From Janthinobacterium sp. PC23-8 (GTDB lineage Bacteria > Pseudomonadota > Gammaproteobacteria > Burkholderiales > Burkholderiaceae_D): DNA of 64,000 nt. Position numbers and translations under genes: made by a program. The notes beneath the pieces are model-generated. The model did not search any database, was not told the origin of the DNA, and saw nothing but the letters and a program-made list of their open reading frames with translations. Every line of letters begins with the position of its first letter. Position 1 is the first letter of the stretch. The stretch covers positions 2,623,066 to 2,687,065 of the forward strand of contig NZ_NJGY01000001.1 of the NCBI RefSeq assembly GCF_002250505.1. The letters are read 5' to 3'. This document shows, piece after piece, positions 8,468 through 17,144 of this stretch.

Positions 8468-10541
8468 TTCCACCCGCGCCACGGCGCTGCGCGCACGCCT
8501 TGAAGGCGCCCTGGTCGACCATGCGCGCTTTACCGGGCCACCGGTTGATTTCACCGACTGGACGCCGGAGGAACTCGGTGTGGTCTGGGGCGCGCTGCAC
8601 CGCGCTGCGAGCTTTGGCCACGACGATATCGCACGGTTCAAGCTGGGGCGGACCTTGCTGGAACAGGTGAGCGAGGCCGGGCTGGCGCCGCTGCTGGCCG
8701 GCGACCTGTTCCTCGATGCACTCGACGCGGCCGGTGACGACAACGGCGAATGGGAGTATGTCATTGGCTGCGTGGCTTGCCTGCAGGGCGAGGCACCGGC
8801 AGGCACGGCGGCGCAGGCGCGGCGCATCCTCGGTGAGTCATCGCGCTGGGCCGAGCGGCCCTACCAGGCCTGGCTGCTGGCGCGCCTGGCCGGTAGCGAC
8901 GCCCCGGCGCAATTTGCGCAGGTGATGGAGGAGCGTCACGCCCGTTATCCGATGCCCTTGAGCTTGCAGGAACTGGCCGTGCTGTCGCAGCTGTCGCAAG
9001 CTTCCGTGCTGGCGCTGGCCGGCTCGCGCCATAGCAGCTTCTGGAACCGCGACAGCATTGGCCAGCCGGACCCGGCCGAAGTGCTGGCCGGCGACGCCGC
9101 CTATATCGAGTTTGCGCGCACGGTACTGGAGCAGGCGGCGCGCCATATTGCCGCCATCCATGAAGGCAGCGTGCCGTATGCCGCCGACGCCGCCTTTGCC
9201 ACGGATGATACGCCAGTGCTGGCGCGCGCCGCGCGGCTGGCTTCCTACCGCGACGAAGCCTGGTTCGGCCCCGTGATCACCACCTTGCTGCCTTTGGCGT
9301 GCGTGGCGCCCGGCACGGCGAAGAGCGCGCCGTCGCAGTCGCTGGCGATGGCGCTGGGCCATGCGGTGGAAACCATTCCCACGCCGGAAAGCCTGCTGGC
9401 CCTGCGCACGGCACTGGTCCAGGTGCGCCATGCGGGTATCCGCAAGAAGCTGGAACGCAATCTGAAACCGGCCGAACGGGCGCTGGCCGAGCGGCCCGAT
9501 ATCGCCTGGCGGGCCGGCATGCCGGGCCCCATGGGCAAGCGGCGCCAGGCCATGCTGGCGCGCCGCCTGGAAGCGGGCTACGCCAGCGAAGTGTGGCTGC
9601 CCCTGGCGCAGTGGCGCACGCTGCTCGGCGACGCCGATATCGACACGGTGGCGCGCGCATTGATCTGGCGCAGCAGCGATGGCGTGGCCTTTATGCTCGA
9701 CGGGGAAGGCGCCATCGATGCGCAGGAGCAGCCGCTGGCATTGCCTGGACAAGGCGAGATCGGCCTGTGGCATCCCTTGCACGGCAGCGTAGAAGAGCGC
9801 GCCAGCTGGCAGGCGCTGCTCACGCAGCGGCGCGTGCGCCAGAGCGTGCGCCAGGCCTACCGCGAAGTGTATCTGCCGCCCGACGATGGCAGCGAACCGT
9901 TTGCCGGCCTGCTGCTGTCGGTGCGCACCTTGCTGGGCCTGGCGCGCCGCGAAGGCTGGCGGCTCGACGATGCAGGCCTGTCGCGCCAGTTCGGCGCCCG
10001 GCGCGTGACCTTGCTGCTGGAGGGGCGCATTTATCCCGGCGCGCAAGGCGCTTGCACCTCGGGCGCGCTGCTGGCGCAGGAGCGCGTGGCCAGCCGCTGG
10101 CAGGCGGTGGCGCCGGGGCAGATGGCGCCGGTGGCGTATTCGGAAGCGTGCCGCGCGGTGGACCTCCTGGCGAGCGCCAGTGCGTTTGCGCTGGCCGGGG
10201 AAGAACCAGGCGCGCAGCGCCAACAGCGGCTGGCTTACCTGGCCAGCCTTGAAACGGGGCCGATGGTGGGTATGCGGCGCGCAGTGCTGGAGCAGGTGTT
10301 TGCGCAGCAGATCGGGGACGGGTACATGGCGCTCGAAGCGCGTCACCTGATGGTGGGCCGGCACGCGATCCACCTGGCCACCGGCAGGGTCACGCTGGAC
10401 GGCGCCGAGGTGATGGTGGAAGTGCCGGCCGGGGGTGGCAAGCTGGGCGCCGTGCCCTGGCTGCCGCACGACGAGGCGCTGCTGGAAAAAATCGCCGGTC
10501 TGGCCGGCCAGCTGCTCCAGCGGCGCCGCCATGGTTGCTGA
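8457..10541 (+). CDS. Large DUF4132-like protein of unknown function
   Basis: 694 residues, starting inside the 3' end of the Crp-like gene. The N-terminal two thirds is alpha-helical and repeat-like (PTPESLLALRTALVQVRHAGIRKKLER resembles HEAT-type helices). The C-terminal part has RQAYREVYLPPDD, TLLLEGR, and near the end GRHAIHLATGRVTLDG. These resemble DUF4132 (MolR-like) and its C-terminal DUF7737 region as I remember them. No catalytic motif, signal peptide or membrane segment is visible. The function of this family is not established. Tight coupling to a Crp-like regulator is the only contextual clue. The domain name is moderately certain and the gene itself is certain. Confidence 0.75.
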   Translation: MPPDSTRATALRARLEGALVDHARFTGPPVDFTDWTPEELGVVWGALHRAASFGHDDIARFKLGRTLLEQVSEAGLAPLLAGDLFLDALDAAGDDNGEWEYVIGCVACLQGEAPAGTAAQARRILGESSRWAERPYQAWLLARLAGSDAPAQFAQVMEERHARYPMPLSLQELAVLSQLSQASVLALAGSRHSSFWNRDSIGQPDPAEVLAGDAAYIEFARTVLEQAARHIAAIHEGSVPYAADAAFATDDTPVLARAARLASYRDEAWFGPVITTLLPLACVAPGTAKSAPSQSLAMALGHAVETIPTPESLLALRTALVQVRHAGIRKKLERNLKPAERALAERPDIAWRAGMPGPMGKRRQAMLARRLEAGYASEVWLPLAQWRTLLGDADIDTVARALIWRSSDGVAFMLDGEGAIDAQEQPLALPGQGEIGLWHPLHGSVEERASWQALLTQRRVRQSVRQAYREVYLPPDDGSEPFAGLLLSVRTLLGLARREGWRLDDAGLSRQFGARRVTLLLEGRIYPGAQGACTSGALLAQERVASRWQAVAPGQMAPVAYSEACRAVDLLASASAFALAGEEPGAQRQQRLAYLASLETGPMVGMRRAVLEQVFAQQIGDGYMALEARHLMVGRHAIHLATGRVTLDGAEVMVEVPAGGGKLGAVPWLPHDEALLEKIAGLAGQLLQRRRHGC

Positions 10542-10604
10542 GTACAGCATCGCCGGCAATCGGAGTATCATGATCGCTTCCCAGCACCGCACCTTTTCGC
10601 CGCC

Positions 10605-12425
10605 ATGCAGACATCCGTCACCAGTACTCCCGCCTCCCGTTTGACCCTGCTGCGCGCCGCCATGCGCGCGCAGCAGATCGATGCCTTGATCGTGCCCTCG
10701 GCCGACCCGCACTTGTCCGAATACCTGCCCGCGCACTGGCAGGGCCGCGAGTGGCTGTCCGGCTTTACGGGCTCGGTCGGCACCCTGATCGTCACGTCCG
10801 ACTTTGCCGGCGTATGGACCGATGGCCGCTACTGGGAACAGGCGGAAACCGAACTGGCCGGCAGCGGTATCGCACTGAAAAAAATCCCGTCCGGCGCCAG
10901 CGTACTGTTCATCGACTGGTTAGGTAGCACCATGCAAGCCGGGCAAACCGTGGCCGTCGACGGCGCCGTGCTGGGCCTGGCCAATGCGCGCCTGCTGCGC
11001 CAGGCGCTGGGAACGGACGTGGTTCTTCGCACCGACATTGACCTGCTGAACACCGTGTGGACTGATCGGCCAAGCATGCCCATGGCCGCCATCTTCGAGC
11101 ATGGCGCGCCGTATCCGGCCTTGCCGCGTGTGGCAAAACTGGCGGCGCTGCGCGCGGCCATGAGCGCGCACGGCGCCAGCCACCATGTCATTTCCACACT
11201 CGACGATATCGCGTATCTGTTCAACCTGCGCGGCGCCGACGTCAATTACAACCCCGTGTTCCTGGCCCATGCGCTGGTGGGACCGCAGCGCACTACCCTG
11301 TTTGTCGCCGATGGCAAGCTGCCCGCCGACCTGCGTGCGACCCTGGAAGAGCAGGGCGTCGACGTGGCGCCATATGCGCAGGCGGCAAACGCGCTGGCAG
11401 CCTTGCCGGCCGGCGCCAGCCTGCTGCTCGACCCGCGCCGCGTCACCTACGGCACGCGCCAGGCGGTGGCCGACGGCGTGCGCGTGATCGAGGCGATCAA
11501 CCCCACCACCCTGGCCAAGTCGCGCAAGAGCGACAGCGAGGCGGCCCATGTACGCGCGGCGATGGAGCAGGACGGCGCGGCCTTGTGCGAATTTTTCAGC
11601 TGGTTGGATAGCACCCTGGCCGACCCGCAGCGCGCGCCGCTGACGGAAATCGGCGTCGACGAACGTCTGACGGCGTGCCGTGTGCGCCGCGCCGGCTTTG
11701 TCAGCCCCAGCTTCGGTACCATCGCCGGCTTCAACGCCCACGGCGCCATCATGCATTACCACGCGCAGGCGGGCAGCGCAGCGACCATCGAGGGCGATGG
11801 CCTGCTGCTGATCGACTCGGGCGGCCAGTACCTGGGAGGCACCACCGACATCACGCGGGTGGTGCCGGTGGGCGCCATCACGGCCGAACACAGGCGCGAT
11901 TTCACGCTGGTGTTACGCAGCATGATCGCGCTGTCGCGCGCGCAGTTCCCGCGCGGCGTGAAGTCGCCCATGCTGGATGCGATCGCGCGCGCGCCGCTGT
12001 GGGCCGAAGGCATCGATTTCGGCCATGGCACCGGCCATGGCGTGGGTTTTTTCCTGAACGTCCATGAAGGGCCGCAGTCGATTTCGCAATCGACCATGCC
12101 CGAGCCGCAGACGGCGATGGAGCCAGGCATGATCACCTCGGTCGAGCCGGGCATCTACCGCCCCGGCCAGTGGGGCATCCGCATCGAGAACCTGGTGCTG
12201 AATGTAACGGCGGTGGCCGGCGAGTCTTCGCAGTTCGGCGAATTTTTGAAGTTCGAGACCTTGACCCTGTGCCCGATCGACACGCGCTGCGTCGAGCGCA
12301 GCCTGCTGCGCGACGACGAGGCGGCCTGGCTGAACGACTATCACGCCACCGTGCGCGCGCGCCTGGCGCCGCACCTGGCCGGCGACGCTTTGGCGTGGCT
12401 GGAACAACGCACGGGAGCCATCTGA
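10605..12425 (+). CDS. Xaa-Pro aminopeptidase, M24 (two creatinase N-domains, APP1 type)
   Basis: 606 residues, the length of the large eukaryote-like aminopeptidase P form rather than the 440-residue E. coli PepP. N-terminal creatinase-like domains (DALIVPSADPHLSEYLP, VWTDGRYW) are followed by the pita-bread catalytic domain with metal ligands in LLIDSGGQY, TTDITR, GHGTGHGVG (His), TSVEPGIY (Glu) and GIRIENLV (Glu). It removes N-terminal residues ahead of proline using two divalent metals, in the cytoplasm. The stop overlaps the ATG of the next small gene (TGATG), indicating co-translation. Confidence 0.9.
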   Translation: MQTSVTSTPASRLTLLRAAMRAQQIDALIVPSADPHLSEYLPAHWQGREWLSGFTGSVGTLIVTSDFAGVWTDGRYWEQAETELAGSGIALKKIPSGASVLFIDWLGSTMQAGQTVAVDGAVLGLANARLLRQALGTDVVLRTDIDLLNTVWTDRPSMPMAAIFEHGAPYPALPRVAKLAALRAAMSAHGASHHVISTLDDIAYLFNLRGADVNYNPVFLAHALVGPQRTTLFVADGKLPADLRATLEEQGVDVAPYAQAANALAALPAGASLLLDPRRVTYGTRQAVADGVRVIEAINPTTLAKSRKSDSEAAHVRAAMEQDGAALCEFFSWLDSTLADPQRAPLTEIGVDERLTACRVRRAGFVSPSFGTIAGFNAHGAIMHYHAQAGSAATIEGDGLLLIDSGGQYLGGTTDITRVVPVGAITAEHRRDFTLVLRSMIALSRAQFPRGVKSPMLDAIARAPLWAEGIDFGHGTGHGVGFFLNVHEGPQSISQSTMPEPQTAMEPGMITSVEPGIYRPGQWGIRIENLVLNVTAVAGESSQFGEFLKFETLTLCPIDTRCVERSLLRDDEAAWLNDYHATVRARLAPHLAGDALAWLEQRTGAI

Positions 12426-12673
12426 TGCGGTCGACACGCGCCACCTCCGCCATCGAGCGGCTCAAGGAACGCAGCGGCAACCGCCTCTACACGATGGCGC
12501 GCACCGGCGACGAACTGTTTTTCCTCACCGAAGGTCCGGGCCTGCCGCCCCTGTGCGAGCCGCTGGAACTGGACGCCTTTGTCGCCTTCGTCAATGGCCT
12601 GGGTCCGCAAAAGGCGCGCCGGGTCAGCAAGCTCGATGTGGCGTTTGAAAAGCAGCTGAGCAAGAAACCGTAG
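12425..12673 (+). CDS. Small hypothetical protein (82 aa)
   Basis: Begins at an ATG overlapping the aminopeptidase stop (TGATG) and ends 3 bp before the MgtC-like gene, so it is clearly part of the operon. Sequence features: a basic N-terminus MRSTRATSAIERLKERSGN, then YTMARTGDELFFLTEGPG and a basic C-terminus KQLSKKP. Soluble, no recognised domain, no membrane segment. I do not recognise the family and assign no function. Confidence 0.7.
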   Translation: MRSTRATSAIERLKERSGNRLYTMARTGDELFFLTEGPGLPPLCEPLELDAFVAFVNGLGPQKARRVSKLDVAFEKQLSKKP

Positions 12674-12676
12674 GCG

Positions 12677-13417
12677 ATGCCGACCATCGACTTCCTGCGC
12701 GCCTACTGGTCGCCGGCCGAGCTGGCGACCAATGGCGTGATCCTGATGAACCTGCTCGGCGCGCTGGCGCTGGGCCTGCTGGTGGGCTACGAGCGCTCGT
12801 ATCACGGGCGCGCGGCGGGCATGCGCACCTACGGCCTGGTGTGCATGGCTTCGGCCGCGCTGACGGTGCTCGGCGGCTACCCCGAATTCTGGTACGGCGG
12901 CCATGGCAACATCGTCGGCAGCGATCCGACGCGCGTGATCCAGGGCATCGTCACCGGCGTGGGGTTTTTGGGCGCCGGCGTGATCATGCGCGAAGGCTTC
13001 AATATCAGCGGCCTGACGACGGCCGCCTCGATCTGGGCCTCGTCGGTGATCGGCATCATGGTGGGCATCGGTTTTTACCTGTCGGCCATGGGCCTGGCCT
13101 TCCTGTGCGCGATGGCGATGATTTTTCTGTCAAAATTGGAGAACTGGCTGCCCTCGCGCCATGCCGTGGCCATCACCATGCGCTTCAAGCGCGACTTCGT
13201 GCCACGCGAAGACGCGCTGCGGCACATGGCCGCCAAGCGCGGCTACGACATCGCGGGCGGCTCGCTGACCATCGGCAGCACCGACGGCATGCAGGAATGG
13301 CGTTTTGTCGCCATCGCCCATGGCAAGAACACGGGCGCCAGCCTGTCCGCCATGTCGGTCGAGCTGGCCGCTTTCGACGGCATTGCCGGCTTCCAGCTGT
13401 CGCATGCCCGCAACTAA
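12677..13417 (+). CDS. MgtC/SapB-family membrane protein
   Basis: 246 residues. N-terminal MgtC domain with four to five transmembrane helices and the family hallmarks LLGALALGLLVGYERSY, AGMRTYGLV and GVGFLGAGVIMREG followed by GLTTAASIWASSVIGI. A soluble C-terminal domain of about 85 residues follows the LPSRHAVAI junction and looks ACT-like. MgtC proteins are linked to Mg2+ starvation and acid adaptation, and in Salmonella to inhibition of the F-type ATPase. The role here is unknown. It sits 3 bp after the 82-residue orphan. No Mg2+-sensing leader is seen. Confidence 0.85.
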   Translation: MPTIDFLRAYWSPAELATNGVILMNLLGALALGLLVGYERSYHGRAAGMRTYGLVCMASAALTVLGGYPEFWYGGHGNIVGSDPTRVIQGIVTGVGFLGAGVIMREGFNISGLTTAASIWASSVIGIMVGIGFYLSAMGLAFLCAMAMIFLSKLENWLPSRHAVAITMRFKRDFVPREDALRHMAAKRGYDIAGGSLTIGSTDGMQEWRFVAIAHGKNTGASLSAMSVELAAFDGIAGFQLSHARN

Positions 13418-13431
13418 GACAAGGGATCACC

Positions 13432-14019
13432 ATGGATGCACAGGCTCAGGCACAGGACGTACTCGATTTCTGGTTTCTCGCTCCCGATAATCCCGCCCAC
13501 GGCCAGTCGCGCGCCGAATGGTTCCGCAAGGACGAGGCGTTCGACGCGCAGATCCGCGAGCGCTTCGGCGCCCTGATCGACACCGCCATCGCCGGCGGCC
13601 TGCATGACTGGGCCGCCACGCCACGCGGCGCGCTGGCGCAGATCTTGTTGCTCGATCAGTTTACGCGCAATGTGTACCGCGGCACGCCGCGCGCGTTTGC
13701 CGGCGACCCGCAGGCGTTGGCGCTGGCCATCGCGCTGACGCAAAGCGGCCAGGACCAGGAACTGGAGCCGACTTTGCGCGCGTTTGTCTACATGCCTTTC
13801 GAACATGCGGAAGACCTGGCCATGCAGGCGCGCGCGGTGGAACTGTTCCAGCTGCTGACGCAGTTGCGCGAGGGCTACGAGAGCATGCTCGATTATGCGC
13901 AGCGCCACCAGGAAGTGATCGCCCGCTTCGGCCGCTTCCCGCACCGTAACGCCATTCTGGGCCGCGACTCCACCCCCGAGGAAGCCGCTTTCCTGCAACA
14001 GCCGGGTTCCGGCTTTTAG
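13432..14019 (+). CDS. DUF924 family protein
   Basis: 195 residues from the ATG at 13432 (AAGGGA 6-7 nt upstream). Family phrases are VLDFWF near the N-terminus, WFRKDEAFDAQI, ALAQILLLDQFTRNVYRGTP, FVYMPFEHAED and RFGRFPHRNAILGR. All-helical, TPR-like fold, cytoplasmic. The family is widespread in proteobacteria but its biochemical function is not established. It is in the same direction as, and 14 bp behind, the MgtC-like gene and 6 bp ahead of the DUF2520 gene, so probably co-transcribed. Confidence 0.85.
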   Translation: MDAQAQAQDVLDFWFLAPDNPAHGQSRAEWFRKDEAFDAQIRERFGALIDTAIAGGLHDWAATPRGALAQILLLDQFTRNVYRGTPRAFAGDPQALALAIALTQSGQDQELEPTLRAFVYMPFEHAEDLAMQARAVELFQLLTQLREGYESMLDYAQRHQEVIARFGRFPHRNAILGRDSTPEEAAFLQQPGSGF

Positions 14020-14025
14020 CCCGTC

Positions 14026-14859
14026 ATGAATATCACTGTCAATCTCATCGGCGCCGGCCATGTGGGCAGGGTGCTGGGCCGCCTGTTCGCCGGCGTGGAA
14101 GGCATCGCGATACAGGACGTGCTGACGCGCTCGATGGACTCGGCGCGCGAGGCGGTCGGCTTTATTGGCGCCGGTACCGCCGTCGACAGCTATGCGGCCT
14201 TGCGCCGCGCCGACGTGACCATGCTGGCCGTCTCGGACGACCAGATCGTGCCGGCCTGTGCGGCGCTGGTGGCCGAAGGGCACCAGGCCGGCGCCATCGT
14301 GTTTCACTGCAGCGGCGCGCTGGCGTCCAATTTGCTGCTGGCGGCGCACCAGGCCGGCGCCTCGGTCGCCAGCGTGCATCCGATCCGCAGCTTTGCCGAC
14401 CCGCAGCAAGTAGTGGCCAGTTTCGATGGCACCTATTGCGGCGTCGAGGGCGATGCGCTGGCGCTGGCGTTCCTGACCCCCGTGCTCACCACCGTCGGCG
14501 CGCGCCCGGTGCCGATCGATGCGGCCGCCAAGACCCTGTATCACGCCGCCGCCGTGTTTGCCAGCAATTACCTGGTGACGGTGCTCGATGCGGCCTTGCG
14601 CGCCTACCAGGCGGCCGGCATTCCGGAAGCGGTGGCGCGCGAGCTGGCCGGGCCTTTGGTGACGGAAACGGTAGCCAATGTGCTGCGCCTGGGCGCGGCG
14701 CCGGCGCTCACCGGCCCGGTCGCGCGCGGCGACATGGCTACAGTGGCCAGGCAGCAGCAGGCGGTGGCGCACTGGGATGGCGCCACCGGCGCCCTGTACG
14801 AAGCGCTGGTGGCGCCGACAGTGGCGCTGGCGGCGCGCAAGCGCGCGCTATCGCCGTAA
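14026..14859 (+). CDS. Rossmann-fold DUF2520 domain protein (NADP-binding, oxidoreductase-like)
   Basis: 277 residues. N-terminal Rossmann motif NLIGAGHVGRVLGRLF (residues 4-19), then AVSDDQIVPACAALV and HCSGAL. The C-terminal DUF2520 helical region contains ASVHPIRSFADPQQ and AAKTLYHAAAVFASNYLV. It resembles F420/NADP-dependent and 6-phosphogluconate-dehydrogenase-like reductases, but its substrate is unknown. Last gene of the plus-strand run. It ends 2 bp from the convergent diguanylate cyclase gene without a visible terminator. Confidence 0.8.
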   Translation: MNITVNLIGAGHVGRVLGRLFAGVEGIAIQDVLTRSMDSAREAVGFIGAGTAVDSYAALRRADVTMLAVSDDQIVPACAALVAEGHQAGAIVFHCSGALASNLLLAAHQAGASVASVHPIRSFADPQQVVASFDGTYCGVEGDALALAFLTPVLTTVGARPVPIDAAAKTLYHAAAVFASNYLVTVLDAALRAYQAAGIPEAVARELAGPLVTETVANVLRLGAAPALTGPVARGDMATVARQQQAVAHWDGATGALYEALVAPTVALAARKRALSP

Positions 14860-14861
14860 CG

Positions 14862-16325
14862 TCAGGCCGTCTGCATGCAGTTGCGGCCGGCTTCCTTGGC
14901 CTGGTACAGGGCGCTGTCGGCGCGCGAAAAAAAGGCCGATTCGCTGTCTGCGTGCTGGTAGACGGTCACGCCCAGGCTGATGGTCACCGGCAATGGCGGC
15001 ACGGGCAAGCCGAAGTCGTGGCTGGCGACGGCCAGGCGCAAGGCTTCGGCCACCTGTTGCGCCTGCGCCAGGCTGCAGTTGTTGAGCAGCACCAGGTATT
15101 CCTCGCCGCCCCAGCGCGTGATGATGTCGTTTTCGCGCACGGTGGCGCGCGCCACGTCGGCCACACCCACAATCACCTTGTCGCCCCACAGATGGCCGTG
15201 CGTGTCGTTGACGCGCTTGAAGAAATCGATATCGAACAGGATGGCCGACAGCGGCTGCGCCGTGCGCCTGGACTGCAGGGAGGCACGCTGGAACAGCAGT
15301 TCCAGCGACTGGCGGTTCAGCAGCCCCGTCAGCGCATCGGTCGAGGCGATGCGCTCGATGCGCTGCTGGTAGCGGTTGACGGTTAGCAAGGTCAGCAGCA
15401 GCACCAGCAGGGTCACGCCAAAGCTGATGGCCAGGTTCAGGATGAACACGCCCTGCAAGGATTTGACTTCATCGCTGACATTCTGCTCGACCACCAGGTA
15501 CCAGCCCAGTTCGGGAATATGGCGCGAGTTGACGAGGATTTGCGCGTGCTCACACTGGTAGGACAAATGGGTGGGTTCGGTTTGCCGGTTGAGGATCTGG
15601 CCGGCGATATCGCGCACGCCGGGAAGGTTGCGGATATTGCCCTGGCCTTTGTTTCTCTCGCGCATGGTCTTGCCCGCGAGTACGATCGCCCCCTTGCCAT
15701 CGACAAAGTAGATATTGCGGTGAAAGCGCGCCTGGTAGCGGTCGATGATATGGCTCATCGTGTCCAGGGTCAGGCCGATACCGGTGGCGCCGATAAAGCG
15801 CCCGTCATAATCATGGACGCGGTGATTGATGAAGATTGTCATGCTGTCGCGGTTGGCCATGTCGATATCGACATTGGTTTCATAGTCCCTGCCGGTCATG
15901 TTGCGCACGCGGTAATACCAGATGTCGCGCGCGGCCTTTGGGCTGACTGATTTGAGCGTGCCTTCGGCGTAATAATATTTGCTGCTCTTGTCAGAAATGA
16001 GGAAGCTGGTGATGGCGCCGTACTTCTTTTTCACTTCGGCCAGATAGCGCACGATCTGCCGGCTATCGATTTCGCCGGCCAGTATCCAGTCGCGCACGAA
16101 AGTGTCGTGCGCCATCAGCGACGAGATGAAGACAGGGCGCAGCATGTCTTTCTGGATCTCGGAGTAGATATTGTCGCCCGTCAGCGGCAAGGTCTGGTCG
16201 GCAATGCCATGCTCGATGGCCTGGCGCGAGGCCAGGTAGCTGGCCAGGCTGGTAGCGACAAAACCGGCCGCCAGGATCAGCGTCAGGAGCAAGAGCAGAC
16301 GGTACTTGTTCGACAAGAGACGCAT
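14862..16325 (-). CDS. Membrane diguanylate cyclase with periplasmic Cache-like sensor domain
   Basis: 487 residues from the ATG at 16325. The frame continues upstream only to a TTG without support. TM1 is LLLLLTLILAAGFVA (about 10-28). The periplasmic sensor (about 30-295) resembles double-Cache domains (DTFVRDWILAG, INHRVHDYDGRFIGATGIG). TM2 is LAISFGVTLLVLLLTLL. A GGDEF domain follows with active-site variant RWGGEEYLVLL. REND, five residues before the GGEEY, forms the RxxD inhibitory c-di-GMP site. Together these predict an active, product-inhibited cyclase making c-di-GMP in response to a periplasmic ligand. Convergent with the DUF2520 gene. No EAL domain. Confidence 0.9.
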   Translation of the reverse strand: MRLLSNKYRLLLLLTLILAAGFVATSLASYLASRQAIEHGIADQTLPLTGDNIYSEIQKDMLRPVFISSLMAHDTFVRDWILAGEIDSRQIVRYLAEVKKKYGAITSFLISDKSSKYYYAEGTLKSVSPKAARDIWYYRVRNMTGRDYETNVDIDMANRDSMTIFINHRVHDYDGRFIGATGIGLTLDTMSHIIDRYQARFHRNIYFVDGKGAIVLAGKTMRERNKGQGNIRNLPGVRDIAGQILNRQTEPTHLSYQCEHAQILVNSRHIPELGWYLVVEQNVSDEVKSLQGVFILNLAISFGVTLLVLLLTLLTVNRYQQRIERIASTDALTGLLNRQSLELLFQRASLQSRRTAQPLSAILFDIDFFKRVNDTHGHLWGDKVIVGVADVARATVRENDIITRWGGEEYLVLLNNCSLAQAQQVAEALRLAVASHDFGLPVPPLPVTISLGVTVYQHADSESAFFSRADSALYQAKEAGRNCMQTA

Positions 16326-16581
16326 GGAGGTTCGGGAAGGTCGGCTGGCGGCGCGCAATGCAAAAGTATGCAGCAGCAGTTGTCTCGGTGCAATGTTAAC
16401 AGGCAATCTTGAATGGCAGAACAGTCAATCACGGCCAGATAACCACAACTTATCAAATAAAAATGCCTCGCTGTCGACAAAGATGTCGATTGGAAATAAC
16501 ATTTGATGCTGGGAATCAAGCGCACCACCCCAGTCACGGCGCCGGCTTCAGGCGCTGGACTACACGCGCAGGGAGCATTCC

Positions 16582-16944
16582 ATGTTATTTTTAAAGACGA
16601 CATCCAGCAGCAAGGCGCCCGGCATTTATGATGTCGACATCGCCGCCAAGCCACCCGGCAAGACTTTCGGCGTGTTTCTGGCCACCAACCCCGAGCAGGC
16701 GCCGCAAGCCGTGCTGGACCAGCTCAAGGCGTTGGGCTTCGACAATACCTACAGTTCCTCGTATTTGCACAAGGATGGCTGCAAGGTGCTGGATCTGCAT
16801 TTCCAGAAAGATGGCACCGACCTCTTCAAGGGCTGGAAAAGCGAGGAATGCACGCAGAACCTGGCCGCCATCACCGAGTTGTTCGCGCAGCATGGCATCG
16901 CCGTCACGCCAAGAGTCATGTCGATGGCCGAAGCGTATGCTTGA
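16582..16944 (+). CDS. Hypothetical protein (120 aa)
   Basis: ATG at 16582 with AGGGAG about 8 nt upstream. Soluble, mixed alpha/beta, with no signal peptide or membrane segment. Notable stretches are KTFGVFLATNPEQAPQAVLD, LHKDGCKVLDLHFQKDG and ECTQNLAAITELFAQHGIAV. Two cysteines (in DGCK and EECT). I do not recognise the family. It stands alone, between the divergent diguanylate cyclase and the outer-membrane barrel gene. A regulatory-looking repeat begins 10 bp after its stop. Confidence 0.7.
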   Translation: MLFLKTTSSSKAPGIYDVDIAAKPPGKTFGVFLATNPEQAPQAVLDQLKALGFDNTYSSSYLHKDGCKVLDLHFQKDGTDLFKGWKSEECTQNLAAITELFAQHGIAVTPRVMSMAEAYA

Positions 16945-16954
16945 GGAAACTTCT

Positions 16955-16971
16955 CTTAAGTTTCGCTTAAG
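16955..16971 (+). promoter_or_regulatory. PmrA-box-like direct repeat CTTAAG-N5-CTTAAG
   Basis: cttaag (16955-16960), 5 nt, cttaag (16966-16971): two identical hexamers one helical turn apart, followed by a degenerate third unit (ctaact). This fits the pattern YTTAAK-N5-YTTAAK described for PmrA/BasR-type OmpR-family regulators. It lies about 174 bp upstream of the outer-membrane barrel gene and just after the preceding gene's stop. Binding is inferred. Confidence 0.45.
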
Positions 16972-17144
16972 TTAGCCTAACTTTGCGCATTTCTTCTTTA
17001 TTTCAGTCTGTACTGCCTGGCTTACATCTCGTCACATTTCTTACGCAATGGAGACGGACGTGTGTTTTTCACAGTGCTATCGTGAACACATCGCATTTCG
17101 CTGGAACTGCGAATCCAGGCAATTCAACTTATTTAAGAGAGAAC

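Noticed and set aside
8838..10736. 632-residue antisense frame opposite the DUF4132-like gene
   Set aside because: Arg/Gln/His-rich shadow translation that crosses the next gene's start. The plus frame is coupled to the Crp-like gene.
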